Under the pieces are notes generated by a model. The model saw nothing but the letters and a program-made list of their open reading frames with translations. It searched no databases and was not told the origin of the DNA. Source: Pedobacter sp. PLR (GTDB lineage Bacteria; Bacteroidota; Bacteroidia; Sphingobacteriales; Sphingobacteriaceae). From it: a stretch of 64,000 bases of DNA. Positions 54,701 through 63,383 of this stretch are shown in pieces. The DNA is taken from the NCBI RefSeq assembly GCF_026239675.1, contig NZ_JAPIVQ010000001.1, positions 827,513 to 891,512 of the forward strand, read 5' to 3'. How positions within the stretch are numbered: the first letter of the stretch is position 1; each line of letters starts with the position of its first letter. The translations under genes were made by a program, and so were the position numbers.

Positions 54701-54953
54701 TCAGGGATCTTTCTTCTGTTTTATATCCAATATAAGAAAAAACAAGGATTGCTTTGGGATCTACGTTGGATAACGTATAAATACCATTTCCGTTAGTGCC
54801 GGCCCGATTCTTCGTTCCTTTAACACTGACGTTAACTGAGGGAATAGGCCCCTTGGTTTCGGCATCTGTAACTTCACCTTTTACCGTGATGTTCTGAGCG
54901 AAACCGCTTGCCCCAAAAAGCAGGAAGCAAATCAGTAGTAGATTTCTTTTCAT
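51750..54953 (-). CDS. SusC/RagA-family TonB-dependent transporter (third pair)
   Basis: 1067 residues. Signal peptide LLICFLLFGASGFAQ, CarboxypepD_reg-like domain (VKGEVTDAETKGPIPSVNVSVKG), plug with SGKELESRPVANVMQGLQGLSPGLSISYAGGAPGSVPKINIRGYTSVNGGSPLVVIDGIP and FTVLRDAASSAIYGARAAFGVILITTKQG, and a barrel ending in VGLNLDF. No STN domain. It faces a divergent TetR gene across 313 bp with two dyad sites. The leader on its side carries four ACCACA repeats, as seen in other unstructured leaders here. Likely regulated by the TetR-type protein. Confidence 0.95.
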   Translation of the reverse strand: MKRNLLLICFLLFGASGFAQNITVKGEVTDAETKGPIPSVNVSVKGTKNRAGTNGNGIYTLSNVDPKAILVFSYIGYKTEERSLNGKTQLNVTLTPDFGNLDEVVVVGFGSKKKINIAGAIDQISGKELESRPVANVMQGLQGLSPGLSISYAGGAPGSVPKINIRGYTSVNGGSPLVVIDGIPATSNDDMLRLNPSDISSFTVLRDAASSAIYGARAAFGVILITTKQGEAGKQIITYNTFVSRGKPTVLARPVTDPYIFSRVLETATDNTPWDYVNFSDEYYKWAKERSDNPSLPDTRLDPADKAKWAYMGNNDWYSYFFNDASVSQSHAVSLSGGAKINEKPLTYYLSADYAKDNGLNKLAPDYWSRYGLRSRVGFSPLSWLRLDNNLNIYQTKREEPFTDIRDLYYLKPTDVAKNPDGTWANTGAGRLAARLVDGGGNIGNMFGFQNVTSAVATFFNGELQVNGDASFKRELWRYHKDSKKFKIGYGPGDIREEGGNGSVRESNNYLANSAFNLYTTYKKTIGDHAFGAMVGYNSEIYDYSTVNAERDLLMSSSLPYLGLTTGQAIIGADYSAYATNSVFSRVNYTYKDRYILEGTGRYDGSSRFPVASRWGFFPSASFAWIASSEEFLKPLAPVLSVLKLRATYGNLGNQNVGNFDYIQTLPTENSRYLIDGSLRPVIKEAPKLYIDPNTYTWERVSTLNLGTDVGLMNDKFMITFDYYIRDTKGMLVAGQELPGVIGTGAPKQNVADLRTKGWELSLTYRDHFDVAAKPFNFSTKVFLSDSRSKITSFTNTQNLFTDYRVGQTIGEIWGLESDGFFKDKAEIAALDQKEIVPWGALDIVPGWPKYKDLNGDHKIERGLSSDNPKDLKVIGNTTDRYSVGANINMDWNGFDLSIFMQGVLKRDFYPHHYLFWGPYQQPYANVYPWNLDFYRGVADSPEQRAKHSAAYIAAGLADANLDSQYPVMQAWLADANAGGGLDIPQTKYLLNGAYLRIKNVTLGYTLPKTLTKRYGINRLRVYVSGENMYEFSAIKKFIDPESINQSTSAWAYPFQRRYAVGLNLDF

Positions 54954-55266
54954 AATTACAATAAGTTTAATGTTTGTGGTTTTTCTGTGGTCTTGTTGCT
55001 GGTTAATCTGAAAGTTAGCTGCACCTGCTACTTGTATGTTTGTTCATACATAGCCCGGGTAATCTTTGCTGTGGTTTCATACTTTGGTTTGTTTGTGGTT
55101 TGGTTATTTAATCTGGTTCTTAATATTGTCTGCTGCGCGGCAAAGATCTACTTACAATATTAACAGGAAGTTACAAATAAATTAATTGAACGTACATTCA
55201 ATTTAAAATAAATAATTTGCGAAGCCGATTTAGTTTTTAGTAATTTGGAGCAATCAGAAATTTAAC
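54954..55266. promoter_or_regulatory. Divergent SusC/TetR control region with two dyads
   Basis: 313 bp. AATTGAACGTACATTCAATT (55184-55203) is a 20-bp palindrome with one mismatched pair, 63 bp before the tetR ATG, a plausible TetR-type operator. TGTATG and CATACA (55033-55050, 6-bp spacer) form a second dyad nearer the SusC gene. TGTGGT occurs four times (54975, 54986, 55070, 55094), in the SusC leader. Assignment to the TetR protein is inferred from position. Confidence 0.5.
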
Positions 55267-55869
55267 ATGGGCAGAAAAAGTCTCAAAGAGACCAGACAAT
55301 TAGAAATCATAAAGATATTTTACAAAGTAGCTAAGAAAGAGGGTTATGAAAATACATCTATCGCGAAAATAGCCAAGGTGATGGACATCAACCCCAGCCT
55401 GATCATTCACTATTTCCAAACCAAGGAGGAGCTCACCTATGCATTGATTGATTATATTCTGGATCGGTACCTATTGATTTATACCATTAAGAATAAAAAA
55501 GAGGTGACGCTGGAGGACTTGCACAAAACGATTGAGATGTTGTTTTCGAAAAAGTGGAACTTACTTTTTGACGATGGGTTATTTTACACCTTTTATGCTT
55601 TGGCATTTCGGGAGAAAAAGATCAAAGCAAAATACAAGACCATCTTAGATTCGCTTCGCCTTGCGTTGGCGGGCATGATTGAGCAGTGTCATCACAAACA
55701 ACTTGTCCAGGTTCCGGATGCAAAAACTGCGGCCGACCTGATCTTTGTGCTGGTGGATGGCGCCTACTTTTACCTCTCTTTGGAAAGCGATAAAAAAGCC
55801 TATGCAGAAAGACTGGATTACTATAAGAGTAAAGCTTATTATATATTAGGGGGAGCATGGACGCCTTAA
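55267..55869 (+). CDS. TetR/AcrR-family transcriptional regulator
   Basis: 200 residues. The N-terminal HTH is KETRQLEIIKIFYKVAKKEGYENTSIAKIAKVMDINPSLIIHYFQTKEELTYALIDYIL, the standard TetR pattern with the recognition helix around NPSLIIHYF. The C-terminal part is all-helical ligand and dimer domain (FYALAFREKKIKAKYKTILDSLRLALAGMIEQC). Divergent from the SusC gene, so probably its regulator or autoregulated. Its stop codon overlaps that of the CBU_0592-like gene by 4 bp. Confidence 0.9.
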   Translation: MGRKSLKETRQLEIIKIFYKVAKKEGYENTSIAKIAKVMDINPSLIIHYFQTKEELTYALIDYILDRYLLIYTIKNKKEVTLEDLHKTIEMLFSKKWNLLFDDGLFYTFYALAFREKKIKAKYKTILDSLRLALAGMIEQCHHKQLVQVPDAKTAADLIFVLVDGAYFYLSLESDKKAYAERLDYYKSKAYYILGGAWTP

Positions 55870-56129
55870 TCCTTTTCCGTGACTCTATTTACTTTAAACT
55901 GCCTGCCTACCGCATAAAGTCCAATAAATACCCAAAGTAGATTGGCTACTACATTAGGCATATCACTACTTTGTAAAGCGGAAGTTACTAAGCATAATCC
56001 TCCAATTATGTTTAGTGCCTGAAAGTTCAATGAATCCGCTGTCAGCACTTTTAAGCTCAACAACAGATAGCCAAGTGTACATAAAATGACGCCAAGCCAG
56101 CCTATCCCCGTTATTACTATTTGAAACAT
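55866..56129 (-). CDS. CBU_0592-family small membrane protein
   Basis: 87 residues with three predicted transmembrane helices (IVITGIGWLGVILCTLGYLLLSLKVL; FQALNIIGGLCLVTSALQSSDMPNVVANLLWVFIGLYAVGR). The arrangement and the GWLGVILCTLGYLL start are those of the CBU_0592 family, of unknown function. Overlaps the convergent TetR gene by 4 bp. It is alone on this strand, with 270 bp of empty AT-rich DNA upstream. Confidence 0.8.
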   Translation of the reverse strand: MFQIVITGIGWLGVILCTLGYLLLSLKVLTADSLNFQALNIIGGLCLVTSALQSSDMPNVVANLLWVFIGLYAVGRQFKVNRVTEKD

Positions 56130-56403
56130 AATTCCCCCATATTTTTAATGGTCAGCAAAATACCAGTTTTTTTATAACCATTGCATAATAGCTGAAAAAC
56201 ATATTGACACTTTGAAAGTTTTGGTCCGGGTGTTAGCAAATTGTTAATTTATACATGAAAATAATACAATTCTGCAAAAGTAAAAACCAATAGATAATTT
56301 CTATATTGGCGGCTTCAACGAAAGCTTTCAGAATAATCTTGCAGGAATCTATAAGATTCTTGTCGATTTCAGCTGTCCGCGAAGATTTACTAAAATAATT
56401 AAG

Positions 56404-59400
56404 ATGAAAACATTTTGGAGTTTTAAACCTCAAAACACCGCTTTGCTTGCCTTAGCACTTCCCTTACTGATTTCCCAATTAAATGCCGGAGCAGTAACAA
56501 TACCACTTACCTTTCAACAGGTTATACAAAAAGACCATAAAATCATTTCTGCGAAAAAGATTAGTCCGACTGTGATTGAGGTATTATTTTCTGACAATCA
56601 AAAGCTGACATTAGACTTCTACGGTGATCAGATTTTCAGACTTTTCCAGGACAATACCGGCGGAGTAATGAGAGATCCGATCGCTAAACCGGAAGCAAAA
56701 ATTCTGGTAGAAAACCCAAGAAGAGCGGTTGCAAAATTAAATCTGACAGACGAAAACAATCTGATTACGATTGCTACCGACAAAATTTCGGTTCAACTAG
56801 ATAAAAACACTACCCTATTAAAAATTATTAACCTGGCCAGTAACACGGTGGTTCTTGAAGAGGCGGCACCTGTTCGTTTTGAAAAGAATGAAGTGGTTTT
56901 GACCTTTAAAGAAGCACCAAAAGAGTATTTCTACGGTGGTGGTGTTCAGAACGGACGTTTCTCCCACAAAGGAAGAGCGATCTCTATTGAAAACCAGAAC
57001 AGCTGGACGGATGGTGGAGTAGCCTCCCCTACGCCTTATTACTGGTCTTCTAACGGTTATGGCCTGTTATGGCATACCTTCAAAAAAGGTAAATATGATT
57101 TCGGAGCTAAAGAAAAAGGCACTGTAAAATTATCGCATGATACAGATTATCTGGATGTCTTCCTGATGGCTGGCGACGGTGCAGTTCCTCTTTTGAACGA
57201 TTTTTATCAATTGACAGGAAATCCGGTATTGTTACCGAAGTTCGGTTTTTACCAGGGGCATTTAAATGCTTATAACCGCGATTTCTGGAAAGCAGATGAA
57301 AAAGGTATGCTGTTTGAAGATGGCAAACATTATAAAGAAAGTCAGAAGGACAATGGTGGCATCAAGGAATCCTTAAACGGAGAGAAAAATAACTACCAGT
57401 TTTCTGCACGTGCGGTAATTGATCGCTATAAAAAGAACGACATGCCTTTTGGCTGGTTGCTTCCAAATGATGGTTATGGTGCTGGATATGGCCAAACAGA
57501 AACTTTAGATGGTAACATTCAAAACCTGAAAAGTTTAGGCGACTATGCCCGTAAGAACGGTGTTGAGATTGGTTTATGGACACAATCAGACCTTCATCCT
57601 AAACCAGAAATTTCTGCGTTATTACAACGTGATATCTTAAAAGAGGTAAAAGAAGCTGGTGTTCGTGTTTTGAAAACTGATGTGGCCTGGGTTGGTGCCG
57701 GATATTCTTTCGGACTTAACGGGGTGACTGATGTAGCTCAGATCATGACTAAATATGGCAATGACAGTCGTCCTTTCATCATCTCTTTAGATGGTTGGGC
57801 AGGTACACAACGTTATGCAGGCATCTGGTCTGGTGACCAGACCGGTGGCGTCTGGGAATACATTCGTTTCCATATCCCTACTTATTTAGGTTCTGGTTTA
57901 TCCGGACAACCGAATATCACTTCTGATGTAGATGGTATTTTTGGTGGTAAAAATGTGGCTGTAAATATCAGGGACTTCCAATGGAAAACCTTTACGCCGA
58001 TGCAATTGAATATGGATGGTTGGGGATCAAATGAAAAGTATCCACATGCTTTAGGCGAGCCGGCTACTTCTATCAACCGTACCTACTTAAAGTTAAAATC
58101 GGAGCTGATGCCTTATGCTTACAGCATTGCAAGAGAAGCGGTAACAGGCTTACCAATGATCAGAGCGATGTTCCTGGAGTATCCAAATGCTTATACTCAA
58201 GGTCCGGCAACACAGTATCAGTTTTTATACGGTCCTAATTTCTTAGTTGCGCCTATCTATCAGGCGACTAAATCTGACGATAAAGGCAATGACATTCGCA
58301 ATGGCATTTACCTTCCTGAAGGTTCATGGATTGATTATTTCTCCGGAGAAAAATATGCCGGAAATGTGATCCTGAACAGTTTTGCAAGCCCAATCTGGAA
58401 ATTGCCGGTATTCGTTAAGAATGGTGCAATTATTCCGGTTACCAATCCAAACAATAATGTAACGGAAATCAACAAAGCTGTTCGTGTTTATGAGATTTAT
58501 CCTTCCGGAAAAAGTTCATTCACAGAATATGACGATGATGGTACTACGGAACAATACAAATCGGGTAAAGGTGCTTCCAGTTTAATTGAGTCGGAAGTAG
58601 ACAAAAAGAACCGTGCAATTGTAACTATCCACCCTGCAAAAGGTGATTTCGACGGTTTCGTAAAAGCGAAAGCTACCGAACTTAGAATCAATGTTTCGCA
58701 GAAACCTAAGAAGGTGTTGGTAAAAGTTGGCAAGGATAAAATCAAGTTATCGGAAGTAAATTCGATGGCTGACTTCTTAAGCAAAGAGAATGTATATTTC
58801 TACGATGCTACTCCGAACCTGAATAAATTTGCGACTAAAGGAAGCGAGTTTGAGAAAGTGGCGATGGTAAAGAACCCTCAGTTACTGATCAAAGTAAGCA
58901 GTACAGATATCACGTTAAATCCTGTTGTTGCAACGATTGAAGGCTTCAAATATGAGCCGGCAGATCAATTGCGCATCTCTACAGGCGCCTTAACGGCTCC
59001 GGTTAATGCTGTGGTGACAGATAAGAACAAAGAAGCTTATACGTTGAAACCAACCTGGTCGAAAGTTGAGCATGCAGATTTCTATGAAATTGATTTCAAT
59101 GACATGCATTATACAACGATCAGAGACACTGCGTTGTTATTTGATGGTTTAACTGCTGAAACGCCTTATTCTTTTAAACTGCGTGCGGTGAATAAAGACG
59201 GTCAATCGGCCTGGACAGAGTTTAAATCGACTACGAAATCTAATCCACTGGAATTTGCGATTCAGGGCATCACTGCTCAATCGACCGCAGCAGATCAGGA
59301 AGGTTCTGAAATCACTCAGTTATTCGACTTTGATGAAGGAAATAACTGGCATACGAAATGGGGTGTAAATGCATTACCATTCGAAATGGTGATGGACTTA

Positions 59401-60270
59401 AAAACCATCAATCAGCTGGATAAATTCCATTACGTTCCACGTTCAGGAAGAGGAAATGGTATCATCTTAAAAGGTAAGGTATTCTTTAGCAATAACAATA
59501 AAGACTGGACTCCGGCAGGTGATTTCACATGGGCAAATACAGATGAGGTGAAGGTATTTAACTTTCCTGGTCATCCATCTGCTCGTTACATCAAAATGGC
59601 GGTTACTGAAGGCGTAGGTGGTTTCGGTTCTGGTAGAGAGTTGTATGTATTTAAAGTTCCGGGAACAGAGAGTTACTTACCAGGAGACATCAACAATGAC
59701 CGTCTGATTGACAGAAATGACTTGACTTCTTACCTGAACTATACTGGTTTAAGATCCGGTGACGGTGATTTCGAAGGTTATATCAGCAATGGTGACATCA
59801 ACAAAAACGGTTTGATCGACGCTTATGATATTTCATTGGTGGCGACACGAATTGATGGTGGTGTTAAAACTGATGACAAAGCTGAAAAAGTAGCTGGTAA
59901 ACTGGCCATCAGCACTGCAAAACAGAGCTATAACAAAGATGAAATCATCGAGGTTAAAGTAAAAGGCACTAACCTTAAATCTGTAAATGCTTTAAGTTTT
60001 GCATTGCCATATAATGCTGCTGATTACGAGTTTGTAAGTATCCAACCTGTTAATGCCAAGCACATGGAGAACATGACTTACGACAGGTTACATACCAACG
60101 GAAAGAAAGCTTTATATCCGACTTTTGTGAACTTAGGTGATAAAGAAACTTTAACTGGTAGTCCAGAATTGTTTATCATTAAACTGAAAGCAAAGCGTAA
60201 GGTAAAGTTTGACCTTAAAGCCATTGATGGTGTATTGGTTGACAAGAACCTGAATAGCGTTACTTTTTAA
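56404..60270 (+). CDS. Secreted GH31 alpha-glucosidase-type enzyme with CBM, dockerin-like and cohesin-like modules
   Basis: 1288 residues. Signal peptide to about residue 30. Residues about 30-240 are the N-terminal GH31 beta domain (EYFYGGGVQNGRFSHKG). The TIM barrel carries the likely nucleophile D426 in VLKTDVAW and acid/base D478 in WSGDQTGGVW. Residues about 855-945 look like a fibronectin III domain (PTWSKVEHADFYEIDF), and 965-1085 an F5/8-type (CBM32-like) domain. Residues about 1091-1155 hold two EF-like loops (GDINNDRLIDRNDL; GDINKNGLIDAYDI), the dockerin I pattern. The last about 125 residues resemble a cohesin-type beta sandwich. Known GH31 members are alpha-glucosidases, xylosidases and related enzymes. 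Monocistronic with a strong terminator. Confidence 0.9.
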   Translation: MKTFWSFKPQNTALLALALPLLISQLNAGAVTIPLTFQQVIQKDHKIISAKKISPTVIEVLFSDNQKLTLDFYGDQIFRLFQDNTGGVMRDPIAKPEAKILVENPRRAVAKLNLTDENNLITIATDKISVQLDKNTTLLKIINLASNTVVLEEAAPVRFEKNEVVLTFKEAPKEYFYGGGVQNGRFSHKGRAISIENQNSWTDGGVASPTPYYWSSNGYGLLWHTFKKGKYDFGAKEKGTVKLSHDTDYLDVFLMAGDGAVPLLNDFYQLTGNPVLLPKFGFYQGHLNAYNRDFWKADEKGMLFEDGKHYKESQKDNGGIKESLNGEKNNYQFSARAVIDRYKKNDMPFGWLLPNDGYGAGYGQTETLDGNIQNLKSLGDYARKNGVEIGLWTQSDLHPKPEISALLQRDILKEVKEAGVRVLKTDVAWVGAGYSFGLNGVTDVAQIMTKYGNDSRPFIISLDGWAGTQRYAGIWSGDQTGGVWEYIRFHIPTYLGSGLSGQPNITSDVDGIFGGKNVAVNIRDFQWKTFTPMQLNMDGWGSNEKYPHALGEPATSINRTYLKLKSELMPYAYSIAREAVTGLPMIRAMFLEYPNAYTQGPATQYQFLYGPNFLVAPIYQATKSDDKGNDIRNGIYLPEGSWIDYFSGEKYAGNVILNSFASPIWKLPVFVKNGAIIPVTNPNNNVTEINKAVRVYEIYPSGKSSFTEYDDDGTTEQYKSGKGASSLIESEVDKKNRAIVTIHPAKGDFDGFVKAKATELRINVSQKPKKVLVKVGKDKIKLSEVNSMADFLSKENVYFYDATPNLNKFATKGSEFEKVAMVKNPQLLIKVSSTDITLNPVVATIEGFKYEPADQLRISTGALTAPVNAVVTDKNKEAYTLKPTWSKVEHADFYEIDFNDMHYTTIRDTALLFDGLTAETPYSFKLRAVNKDGQSAWTEFKSTTKSNPLEFAIQGITAQSTAADQEGSEITQLFDFDEGNNWHTKWGVNALPFEMVMDLKTINQLDKFHYVPRSGRGNGIILKGKVFFSNNNKDWTPAGDFTWANTDEVKVFNFPGHPSARYIKMAVTEGVGGFGSGRELYVFKVPGTESYLPGDINNDRLIDRNDLTSYLNYTGLRSGDGDFEGYISNGDINKNGLIDAYDISLVATRIDGGVKTDDKAEKVAGKLAISTAKQSYNKDEIIEVKVKGTNLKSVNALSFALPYNAADYEFVSIQPVNAKHMENMTYDRLHTNGKKALYPTFVNLGDKETLTGSPELFIIKLKAKRKVKFDLKAIDGVLVDKNLNSVTF

Positions 60271-60289
60271 TCATTTTAATCCTAATCAC

Positions 60290-60337
60290 AGGCCCCCTGG
60301 CTTAGAGAACTCAACAGTTCTCTAAGCCAGGGGGCCT
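60290..60337 (+). terminator. Very strong hairpin terminator after the GH31 gene
   Basis: Perfect 22-bp stem (AGGCCCCCTGGCTTAGAGAACT and its complement) with loop CAAC, followed by TTGTTATAATTTATTTT. One of the longest perfect stems in the window. Confidence 0.85.
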
Positions 60338-60450
60338 TGTTATAATTTATTTTCTTGAAATCTTATTGAAAAAATCACTAACTTAATGTACCCAAAAGCC
60401 AGATAATCTCCTGAAAATGACCTTGTAAAAACTCTAAAGTCCATAACATA

Positions 60451-61212
60451 ATGAGCATTTCAAAACTAATGATGGCCTCTCTCCTCCTGGGGATGATTGT
60501 TTTAGTTGCGTGTCAAAACAAAACTAAAACACTAAATGACATGGAAAAAATTGAGATTGACAGCACTGATGTACTTTCTGAAAAGATTTTAACAGCTGAA
60601 CAACAGGCTGCATTAACTCCGGATACCGTCATATCCATTCTAAAAAGAGGTAATGAAGATTTCGTTTCCGATGCCTTAACCATTCGTAATAATACGGTTA
60701 GAGTTCGTGAAGCAGCACTGGGGCAATATCCTAAAGCCGTTATCCTATCCTGTCTGGATTCTCGTGTACCCGTGGAAGATGTGTTCCATCGGGGAATTGG
60801 AGACCTCTTCGTAGCCAGAGTAGCAGGAAATATTGTGAACGAGGATATTTTAGGAAGTCTGGAATATGCCTGTAAGGTATCAGGCTCAAAGGTGATTGTT
60901 GTTTTAGGCCACGAACATTGTGGAGCGATAAAATCAGCGATTGACAATGTAAAACTGGGTAATATTACAACTTTACTCTCAAAAATTCGTCGTGCAGTAA
61001 CGACCAACACTCCATTTGAAGGCGAAAAAACCACCGCAAATAAAGAATACGTTCAGCACATTTGCCTTGAAAATATAAAACTTAGTATCCGGGATATTAG
61101 AGAGAAGAGTCCCATTTTAAAAGAAATGGAGGCCAAAGGTGAAATTAAAATTATTGGAGCTGTTTATAATATGGAAACTGGCAAAGTAGAGTTTCTACAA
61201 AACCGACTGTAA
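60451..61212 (+). CDS. Beta-class carbonic anhydrase, exported lipoprotein
   Basis: 253 residues. Lipobox LVAC with Cys21. Catalytic zinc ligands C101, H154 and C157: ILSCLDSRVPVEDVF with D103/R105 dyad, and VVLGHEHCGAIKSA. Residues about 130-145 (NIVNEDILGSLEYACKVSGSKVIVV) complete the beta-CA core. It interconverts CO2 and bicarbonate. Most beta-CAs are cytoplasmic, so the lipoprotein signal places this one in the periplasm or outer membrane, where CO2 from the surface could be captured. Not linked to an operon. Start: ATG at 60451. Confidence 0.93.
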   Translation: MSISKLMMASLLLGMIVLVACQNKTKTLNDMEKIEIDSTDVLSEKILTAEQQAALTPDTVISILKRGNEDFVSDALTIRNNTVRVREAALGQYPKAVILSCLDSRVPVEDVFHRGIGDLFVARVAGNIVNEDILGSLEYACKVSGSKVIVVLGHEHCGAIKSAIDNVKLGNITTLLSKIRRAVTTNTPFEGEKTTANKEYVQHICLENIKLSIRDIREKSPILKEMEAKGEIKIIGAVYNMETGKVEFLQNRL

Positions 61213-61250
61213 AGTGAGCAATTGGACTTATGCGCGGGTTACCTAATCCG

Positions 61251-61258
61251 TAATTTTG
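61251..61258 (+). promoter_or_regulatory. TAnnTTTG -7 element of the membrane-protein gene
   Basis: TAATTTTG, 25 bp before the ATG at 61283. It supports this ATG over the in-frame TTG at 61256, which lies inside the element. Confidence 0.5.
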
Positions 61259-61282
61259 TATAAATTGAAACGACAACCAATT

Positions 61283-62641
61283 ATGGGTCTATCCGATCGA
61301 TTTAAACCTTTAACAACTTTACCTTTCCTAATCTGCCTGACCCTATTGATGTTCAATGACTTCTACCTGAAAGGAGTTTTCCATAATGCGTTGACAGGTA
61401 AGCTATCTGATTTCTGTGGCTTGTTTATATTCCCGATTTTCTGGTCTGTTTTCCTTCCAAAACGTAGAATCCACGTATTTTTTCTTACCGGATTGTTCTT
61501 TATATTCTGGAAAAGCGAGTATTCGTCTTCCTTCATTGAGTTTTTCAGCAGATACTGCTTTCCCATCCAGCGCGTAGTAGACCCTACAGATCTTATCGCT
61601 TTGATTATGCTGCCATTGGCCTGGTATAGTTTAAAGGTTCGTACTTTACACCTTAATCTCAATCCTTCCTTTATTGTGGTCCTGGCCTTTTTCGCTTTCT
61701 GTGCAAGTAGTTCACCAGGATATCACCAGGCATTCGAGCAACCACAATACGTGCTGATTAAGTCTCATGTATTACCTGATTCCAACTACTATGACGGGGA
61801 TTTTGCAGTATACCATTTTGATTCCTTGCTGGTAGTTGAAGTGAAACAACTTATCACCAGAAGACGGCCTGTTAAGAAGGATGACTACCATAAAAACATT
61901 ATAGTTAACGAGCTGGAAGAGACAGTCCGCAATGAGATGCAAGGCACTGAAGGTCTGATGGCACCTGGAAAAATCACTTATCTCAGTATCAAAACCCCAC
62001 ATTACGAAGATGCGCTCCGATTTAAGGGGGGACTTTTAGATGGTAAATTCATCAGGAAAAAAGGCAATCTGACATTAATTGAGGGTGTTTATAAAAATGG
62101 AGTTGAAGATTCCATATGGACCTTTCGGGATGGTTCAAGCGCGTTGATTACTAAAAAAACCTTCGTTAAGGGAGAAACTACTCAAATTCAGAAATTCGAA
62201 GCTGGACGGTTGGTTTTTTCTGACCCGATAGCTACCCGGGCTGATACGATTACGAGGAAGTATGTCCAGCTTGTCGTATTGATGCTGTTGGTTATTTTAA
62301 TGGTGGTACTCATCGTAAAAAACTACCGCAGGACCTACCCGGAAATACTACCGGTAAAAACGGTATGGAAGTGGGTTTTATGCTTTACCCTTCCCATTGC
62401 GGTATGGTTATCACATCTGGGTATTTCCCTGTTTATCACTGATCATTTTTCCGGACCGCTGGTTGTTATCATTAACTTCTTTATGATATACATTAGTACC
62501 AGCCCACTTCTTGTGGTAGCCATATTTATGATTAAATGGAGAAGAAAAATTGATGTGCTCTGGTATTGTTTGCTATTTGCATTGGTATACACCTTTATTG
62601 TGGAATGCATCATGTTAGTAGCGCTTTCTTCTACTGTTTAG
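61283..62641 (+). CDS. Membrane protein with MORN-like central segment, function unknown
   Basis: 452 residues. About four transmembrane helices at the N-terminus (TTLPFLICLTLLMF; LFIFPIFWSVFLP; VFFLTGLFFIFW; IVVLAFFAFCA), then an extracytoplasmic region of about 190 residues, a helix VQLVVLMLLVILMVVLIV, and three more C-terminal helices. The central part has a MORN/YwqK-like pattern (DALRFKGGLLDGKFIRKKGNLTLIEGVYKNGVEDSIWTFRDGS), in which G-x-(W/F/Y) and K-x-G repeats form hairpins. Known YwqK-family proteins occur as cell-surface or immunity partners, but nothing here ties it to a toxin. The 4-bp overlap at 62638-62641 with the lipoprotein gene is convergent. Confidence 0.7.
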   Translation: MGLSDRFKPLTTLPFLICLTLLMFNDFYLKGVFHNALTGKLSDFCGLFIFPIFWSVFLPKRRIHVFFLTGLFFIFWKSEYSSSFIEFFSRYCFPIQRVVDPTDLIALIMLPLAWYSLKVRTLHLNLNPSFIVVLAFFAFCASSSPGYHQAFEQPQYVLIKSHVLPDSNYYDGDFAVYHFDSLLVVEVKQLITRRRPVKKDDYHKNIIVNELEETVRNEMQGTEGLMAPGKITYLSIKTPHYEDALRFKGGLLDGKFIRKKGNLTLIEGVYKNGVEDSIWTFRDGSSALITKKTFVKGETTQIQKFEAGRLVFSDPIATRADTITRKYVQLVVLMLLVILMVVLIVKNYRRTYPEILPVKTVWKWVLCFTLPIAVWLSHLGISLFITDHFSGPLVVIINFFMIYISTSPLLVVAIFMIKWRRKIDVLWYCLLFALVYTFIVECIMLVALSSTV

Positions 62642-63357
62642 TTTACGATATCGGGATTTAAGTAGGCGATTATCAGTTCGAAGAAGTTTGAATCATCAGC
62701 TTTTGCAAAGTTCAATTGAATTACTTTATCTTTTCCCAACCATTCATAGTTGGTTACCCCCGTTGACTGAGGTTGTTCTTTAAATGTAGCTGCCTTATTG
62801 TGTGCTTTCAAAAGCTGGAATAAGGCATTGTATTCTTTTAGCCCTGTATTATGTAAATTAGCTGTTTGTAGTCTAATCTTAATTAACTTATTAGCCGCTG
62901 TTGAGCTTGTATAAAGCTCATTAAACATAATTGTTTTTGAGTCCCAATAACCAAAACTCCTTAAATCCGGGTCTTTCATTCCTATTAGTGGAGCTCTTCT
63001 TTCTACGAAATACAAATCTCCATAAGCCTCACCCTTTTTTATGGTATCAACTTCATTTTGCTCATACCTTTTTAGCAACCGTTCTTCAGTAATGTTATAT
63101 AAAAAGAAAGGTTTAATAATTAATGGTTCAGTACCTGTATTTATATGTTTATTGGGAGTCATTCTATTCCGTTTGACATAAGCCAGTTTGGCTAAGAATT
63201 TATCCAGATCAAGTTTTCGAAAATCAACCTGCGCAAGATCAATTGGCTTTCCCCGTTCTAAAACAAGATTAGTTCCATCTGTTTTACAACTGCTCATACT
63301 CATCAAACATAGCACTGAACAAAATAATATTCTCAGCTTATTTTCTCTTCTTTTCAT
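62638..63357 (-). CDS. Lipoprotein of unknown function
   Basis: 239 residues. Signal peptide and lipobox SMSSC (Cys23), followed by KTDGTNLVLERGK. The mature part has no recognised domain: Lys/Asn-rich, with EPLIIKPFFLYNITEERLLKRYEQNEVDTIKKGEAYGDLYFVERRAP and a C-terminal beta-rich stretch (TNYEWLGKDKVIQLNFAKADDSNFFELIIAYLN). Overlaps the membrane-protein stop by 4 bp and is 26 bp downstream of the membrane gene at 63384, which is on the same strand, so the two are probably co-transcribed. Confidence 0.65.
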   Translation of the reverse strand: MKRRENKLRILFCSVLCLMSMSSCKTDGTNLVLERGKPIDLAQVDFRKLDLDKFLAKLAYVKRNRMTPNKHINTGTEPLIIKPFFLYNITEERLLKRYEQNEVDTIKKGEAYGDLYFVERRAPLIGMKDPDLRSFGYWDSKTIMFNELYTSSTAANKLIKIRLQTANLHNTGLKEYNALFQLLKAHNKAATFKEQPQSTGVTNYEWLGKDKVIQLNFAKADDSNFFELIIAYLNPDIVN

Positions 63358-63383
63358 CTTGATCCGTGTAATTTTTATAGTTT

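Noticed and set aside
56404..60270. A cellulosome locus based on dockerin and cohesin motifs
   Set aside because: No scaffoldin or second dockerin-bearing enzyme is in the window, so only the modules themselves are reported.
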